DNA of 64,000 nucleotides, taken from Sweltsa coloradensis. Its lineage: Eukaryota > Arthropoda > Insecta > Plecoptera > Chloroperlidae. Location of the stretch: the NCBI GenBank assembly GCA_024449915.1, contig JAMZAV010003088.1, forward strand, positions 124,001-188,000. The letters run 5' to 3'. The position numbers were made by a program, and so were the translations under genes. The stretch's first letter is position 1. The number at the start of each line of letters is the position of its first letter. The notes beneath the pieces are model-generated. The model did not search any database and had not been told where the DNA came from. It saw only the letters and a list, made by a program, of their open reading frames with translations. This document shows, in pieces, positions 60,060 to 64,000 of this stretch.

Positions 60060-60240
60060 AGGTTAAAGCAGTCACACTCTAGTGTAGTGTCCACCATCTT
60101 GAAGAAACAAGTCTTGACAGGTTTGCATGACGTCATCATGTTAGGTTAAGTAGGTGGTCACCCTCTAGTGTAGTATCCGCCATCTTGAAAAAAGTTAGGT
60201 TAAAGAGGCCACACTCTAGTGTAGCATTCGCCATCTTGAA
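60060..60240 (-). repeat. Three direct repeats near the element end
   Basis: On the minus strand three units share TTCAAGATGGCGGA/TGGTGGA, then CTACACTAGAGTGTG and TTTAACCTAACTT, about 60-80 bp apart. Their distorted mirror copies are at 48,990-49,170. Confidence 0.6.
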
Positions 60241-60420
60241 ATTAAAAATTCATAATTAAAAAATTAATAATTAAAAAATTAAAAATTCATAATTAAAAAA
60301 TATATGAATAATTAAAATATGAATAATTAAAAATATGATTAATTTAAAATTTGCATAATTAAAATTTGCATAATTAATTAGGCGGCATCTCTTTGACACC
60401 CCAGTGCCTCACACTCTACT

Positions 60421-60454
60421 CTCATCCAACAACGACTTAAGCGTTTTTCCTAGT
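60421..60454 (+). mobile_element. Family B Helitron-like element, 3' terminus (copy B5b)
   Basis: CTCATCCAACAACGACTTAA then GCGTTTTTCCTAGT is the complete 3' terminus missing from 47,969-48,778, in the same orientation. The AACG/CGTT stem and the CTAGT end are present. Confidence 0.6.
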
Positions 60455-61478
60455 AATATCGTTGTTTGGTATAACCTTATTGGTCGATTCGTAATAATAG
60501 CTAATATCTATAACAGGGACAGGGCCGTTTTTAAGCCGCGAACGGCGACATTATTCGGTATAGGCGGCGCTGTTACGGAACAACGGAATTTTACCAAATA
60601 AAACAAAAATGCTAATAATTAAATTATAATGAAATATGAACATCATAATACTTTTCTCCTACATTTTCTGTGTTCTGACCGTTCGCACAGAGAAAAATAT
60701 TTACAAAATTATTGCTGAATTCACAGAACGTTTTGCACCAGCAGCAAAACGTTTGCTATTATATGGACAAGAAAACATTTTGCTGAAAACACCAAACGAG
60801 TATTGCTAATATTTACAAAACATTATGCTACTTTAGGAAAATGGTTTTGCTGGGTTTACATAACGTTCTGCTGGCCAGCATAATGTTTTGCTGGAATTAC
60901 CAAACGTTTCGCTGGGATAGCAGAATATTCTGCAGGTTAGCATAATGTTTTGCTGGGATTACAGAATGTTCTGCTGGCCAGCATAATGTTTTGCTGGGAC
61001 TACAGAACGGTTTGCTGGTCCAGCAGAAAGTTTTGCTGGAATTACAGAGCGTTATGCTGGTTCAGTAAAACATACTGCTGTACCAGCATAATGTTCTGTA
61101 ATCCCAGCAAAACATTCTGCTGGCTTGGGACAAGATGTCGCTCGTTCGTGGCAAAAACAAATTTATTAAAATATCACAATGTTATAAAAATATAATTATT
61201 TTCACCAAAAAATTCACACAGATACACGCGAGAGTTATTCAATATTAAGAAAACACACGACGGCATTGTTCCTTTTTTCCTCCGACAATCACAAATGGTT
61301 GTATAGTTTTGCTTCAAAGTTTCTGTACTCTTGCCGCCTTCCGTTGTTGTCTCGTTATCTGCAACGAAGTTGTAATTTTTTTAATTAGCTATTTCTCTGA
61401 GTTTATCAGCACGGTACATATTAGGTATCATACATAATAATAATTGTACTATATAATCACATGTTGTATTATACATAC

Positions 61479-61551
61479 CTTTATTATTTGCAACTACTTT
61501 GTTGTTAAACCTCACAGTCATAGGTAAGGTAACTGGCAAGTAAACGGCCAT
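61479..61551 (-). CDS. Candidate first coding exon inside the TIR element
   Basis: On the minus strand an ATG at 61,551 has A at -3 and G at +4. The frame encodes 24 residues (MAVYLPVTLP...) and runs to AAAG followed by GTATGT, a good splice donor at 61,478. A CpG-richer segment with TCTCGCGAGG lies about 80 bp upstream. No second exon was recognised, and I do not recognise the peptide. It could be a captured host first exon, a start exon of the element's own gene, or chance. Confidence 0.25.
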
Positions 61552-61617
61552 GCTTGATGCTCGGTGCTTCACTTTGCTATTTCTTCCTCGTGGCGTGCGC
61601 ACTGTAAGCTATCTCGT

Positions 61618-61645
61618 CAAATCTCGCGCAGGTCTCGCGAGGTAG
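61618..61645 (-). promoter_or_regulatory. TCTCGCGAG-type promoter motif
   Basis: Two TCTCGCG words lie close together (61,622 and 61,633); the second extends to TCTCGCGAGG. TCTCGCGAGA is a known core-promoter motif of animal housekeeping genes. It lies upstream of the minus-strand candidate exon. Confidence 0.35.
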
Positions 61646-61938
61646 CTTGCAATACATATCGCTACATTCGAATCAGCAAAACGTTCGGTAAATTTAGCAT
61701 AATATTTTGCTGCAGGAGCAGAATGTTTCGCTAAGTACCAACTAGCAAAATATTCTGCTGTTGCAGCGAAATATCATGCTGGATTCTTTATTTTAGAGTT
61801 AGCAATAATTGTATTGCTGTTTCAGCATACCTGTTCTGTTAAATTAACCGAAAATATTGCTGAAACAGCAAAATAAAGTTAGCAATAATTGTTTGGTAAA
61901 TATTTTTCTCTGTGCGTGTAAACTTTACTGATTCTATT

Positions 61939-62548
61939 AACTAGGAAAACGCTTAAGTCCCGCCGCGTTGTTGGATGAGCGTAATTGGTGCATTGAGCTG
62001 CCATGTGTTATGAGGATTTTCTGTTGTTCTGTAAAAAAATGGTTACTAAGTTGAAGATTTTTTTTAAATAAAATAAAATAAAAAATTAACTTAATTTTTT
62101 TTTTTTTTATTATTTTCATTAAACCTAATAGTTTCAAAAAAGGAAAAAATCGTAATATTGAAATTTTCATAAGAAATAATTATTCGATTGTGCACAAATT
62201 TTACACGAATATATTAATTCATAAAATTAAGGTTCTGTGAAAAAATATTTGCAATAGGATAAAGCATGTAGGTTGTTTTAAAAAGAAAAAAATCGTAAAA
62301 ATTGCGATTTCCATGAGAAATAATTTTCCGATTGCGCTAAAAAACGTGGCAGTTCTAAGTTCAGAGATTTCGAAGGCCTCCAGAAAATTTCATCGTAATT
62401 GGAGTATCGGTTTAGCCGGAATCGTGTTAACAAACACACAATAATATAAAAAAAATCATTCCGGATTTTTTTTCTCCAGTGTAGTGAAATGGAATCTTCG
62501 CTTCGCTTCGCTTCGCTTCGCTTCGCTTCGCTCGCTACGCTCATCCAA
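61939..62548 (-). mobile_element. Helitron/HINE-like element, family B (copy B6)
   Basis: Plus-strand left end AACTAGGAAAACGCTTAAGT, then CCGCGTTGTTGGATGAGCG; right end CGCTACGCTCATCCAA. The 5' AGCGA words are expanded here into about seven CTTCG units (plus-strand view, 62,497-62,532), a length-variable microsatellite next to the terminus. Confidence 0.65.
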
Positions 62549-62976
62549 TCATCTGCAATAAAATAAAATATGTACCAAGGAAGTAAGTATGAAAGTTATG
62601 GTAGGCTTGACCGAACACATTGCAAACAAAGGCGACTTTTTTGGTAAATGGCAAGTAACCCGCTCGGCGCCTTTGAGACAATTTATCTTTCATCACACTC
62701 TTGATTGTAGTTTTAGCTGACGCTACTATGCTTGTAGCCTCGTGACTCGTGAGTATGATCAAGTTGCAGCGGCGAATTCGCGCCTACAAAGAAAAGTATT
62801 AATTGAACGTGATAAGGGAGCGTGGTAAGCCGAAGCCGTTGCTATACTCAATTCGTTGCGGGTAGGCAATATTTAATACATTCTGAATTGTATTAAATAT
62901 TAACAATTCCACCTACGGCAGTGTTTTCCCGACTAACCAAATTGAGAAACAAAATCCGTAGATTAGTTTCGATGTA
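62549..62976. other. No recognisable gene
   Basis: Balanced composition, no gene or element recognised. A short inverted repeat around AATATTTAATACATT and TATTAAATATT occurs near 62,868-62,902. Confidence 0.4.
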
Positions 62977-62984
62977 CCTGAACG

Positions 62985-63378
62985 CAGTAGCGTATCCAGG
63001 AGTTCAAAAAGGGGGGGGGGAGTGTTCAACCAATTATTTCATAGATATGCCGAAGGCTAAGTGGGGGTCCGGGGGGGCTTTACCCCGGAAAATTTTTCTC
63101 CTTCAAGGTCATTTTGGTGAAATTTTTGTGAAAATCTGTTCGTTTTAAAGCATCACTAATTTTTTATCTGCTAAAATCCAGTTTTTAATCGAAAAGTTTT
63201 CTCTTTCAAGGTCATTTTGATGAAAATCTGTGCATCATAATAACTAACTTTGTATCTACTAAAATCCTTTTTTGGTCAGATTGTAATTAATTGTAGTTAA
63301 TTTGTATTCTCCTTTACACTTTTTTGGCAAAAAGGGGGTGGGGGTTGTCCCCCCCTACCCCCCTTGGATACGCCACTG
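62985..63378. mobile_element. hAT-type MITE with perfect 8-bp duplication
   Basis: CCTGAACG flanks the element at 62,977-62,984 and 63,379-63,386. Ends are CAGTAGCGTATCCAGG and, reverse complemented, CAGTGGCGTATCCAAG, about 16 bp with two mismatches. G and C runs lie inside each end. The 394-bp interior is non-coding and contains a diverged duplication around TTCAAGGTCATTTTG (63,105 and 63,209). Confidence 0.85.
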
Positions 63379-63519
63379 CCTGAACGACTGAAGGGTCATC
63401 AGTTTTCACTCTATTGTGTGGAGAGACCAGCTGGAAACGGTGAAATCGTTTGAGGTCGTTAATCTCGTGATAGTTGGCACTTACTTGTTGATCGAATGGA
63501 ATTATAATGGAATTGTCTT

Positions 63520-63830
63520 AGGACTTTGTTAACGGTGACTTTGGAGCCGTCCTAGCAACGAAGCACATAATAAATTTCAGAGTTGTTCTGAATCGGCCCT
63601 GTTGATTCTGGCGTTGATTCGCGGGTGTTCGCACTGTCCATACCACTGATTGCTCTATTTCCTATTAAAAATATCGATCTTTGGTTGGTTATCGCTCACT
63701 CGTCGATTGCGTCGGGGCCTGCAGGGTTGGCTTGGTCGCTTTGATTTAAAGTCCCCCACTGAAAATCAGTTATATAACTGAGTGGGTAGACTCTAAATAA
63801 AAAATTTATTTATTTATTTATTTATTTAAA
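63520..63830 (+). mobile_element. tRNA-headed SINE, family S (copy S4), head missing
   Basis: Body begins near GGTGACTTTGGAGCCGTCC, passes CGCACTGTCCATACCACTGA and GGCTTGGTCGCTTTGATTTA, and ends GTCCCCCACTGAAAATCAG, then TAGACTCTAAATAAA and a TTTA tail (63,808-63,830). It is close to S3. It lacks a recognisable tRNA-like head. Confidence 0.65.
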
Positions 63831-63854
63831 ACAACAATCATGAAACCGTGTGTC

Positions 63855-64000
63855 AGTAATAGTAGGCCTACTCTCCTCAATGATTAAACATTAAAACCAC
63901 GGCTAATTAGTTATAAAACAGAACAACATTAGTGTATTATTATTCCTAGCACTGCAACCTCCTTGTAGTAATAGTAGGCCTACTCTCCTCAATGATTAAA
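63855..64000 (+). repeat. 34-bp direct repeat at window end
   Basis: An identical 34-bp sequence around GTAGGCCTACTCTCCTCAAT occurs at 63,855-63,888 and 63,967-64,000, 78 bp apart. The right copy reaches the window edge, so a longer array may continue outside. Confidence 0.7.

Larger units (their letters stand above)
48779..60420. mobile_element. 11.6-kb palindromic element with 6-bp target duplication
   Basis: The two ends are inverted repeats: AGTAAAAGTTTTGAGGCACG on the left and, reverse complemented, AGTAGAGTGTGAGGCACTGG on the right. Both continue with GGTGTCAAAG.GATGCCGCC. Inverted correspondence can be followed to the centre near 54,600, giving arms of about 5.8 kb. Matched landmarks include the tRNA-like segment (about 49,410-49,490 and 59,765-59,835), the GGATTATTGGAACTAA region, the CACTACA satellite and the ~60-bp satellite. 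CTCATC flanks both ends, at a position where intact family B copies have it once. No transposase is readable, because consensus is poor from 48.8 to 59.1 kb. Long TIRs, a 6-bp duplication and AG/CT ends recall Polinton/Maverick elements; foldback elements are the alternative. An assembly-made inversion is not excluded. Confidence 0.6.
60684..61916. mobile_element. 1.2-kb TIR element with tandem subterminal repeats
   Basis: The ends CGCACAGAGAAAAATATTTA and (reverse complement of the right) CGCACAGAGAAAAATATTTA are identical for at least 20 bp and followed by similar AATTATTGCT words. Inside the left end (60,720-61,130) lies an array of CAGCATAATGTTTTGCTGG and GATTACAGAATGTTCTGCTG units. Inside the right end (61,670-61,880) are related CAGCAAAATATTCTGCTG units. 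The core (61,130-61,670) is unique and has promoter/exon-like features. No target duplication is evident. Confidence 0.7.

Overview
This window looks like repeat-dense, AT-rich intergenic or intronic DNA from an animal nuclear genome. I found no bacterial features, no complete host gene and no functional rRNA or tRNA gene. The evidence for an animal is a Penelope-like retroelement fragment, several tRNA-headed SINEs with TTTA-type tails, hAT-type MITEs with 8-bp target duplications, a CpG-rich promoter-like stretch and many copies of the palindrome TAGGCCTA. The mix suggests a marine invertebrate, perhaps a deuterostome such as an echinoderm or hemichordate, but that is only an inference.

Layout. 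1-9.4 kb: end of a dispersed repeat (family E), then Helitron/HINE-like elements of two related families, A and B. 9.4-14.5 kb: SINEs, a hAT MITE rich in TTATCTAGATAA, a CT microsatellite and a palindrome built on a tRNA-Gly-like anticodon arm. 14.7-15.1 kb: CpG-rich promoter-like DNA ending in an 8-codon open frame and a good splice donor, followed by intron-like sequence to 17.4 kb. 17.4-19.1 kb: a hAT-like shell containing a GATTTTT-rich TIR element (family G). 19.1-31.8 kb: very poor consensus around a 2.9-kb palindrome. 32.8-38.1 kb: E, D, B and A copies, including two B elements head to head. 38.6-41.6 kb: tandem repeats and a second family G element interrupted by TA tracts and the Penelope fragment. 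42-47.1 kb: SINEs, a minisatellite and a 927-bp long-inverted-repeat element. 47.7-60.5 kb: a B element split by an 11.6-kb palindrome. 60.7-64 kb: a 1.2-kb TIR element enclosing a promoter/first-exon-like segment, another B element, a hAT MITE and a SINE.

Main results. (1) Families A and B share a 5' TTGGATGAGC terminus, an internal repeated module, and a 3' CTCATCCA(A) followed by a hairpin with conserved AACGC/GCGTT stem; several copies then end in CTAGT. This is the architecture of non-autonomous Helitrons/Helentrons. (2) The 11.6-kb palindrome at 48,779-60,420 sits inside one such element, flanked by a 6-bp duplication CTCATC, with AG/CT ends. That fits a giant long-TIR transposon, possibly Polinton/Maverick-related. 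(3) Both badly damaged consensus zones contain a large palindrome, so sequencing or assembly trouble at inverted repeats must be weighed against real biology. Protein-level conclusions inside 19.1-31.8 kb and 47.7-59.1 kb are unsafe.
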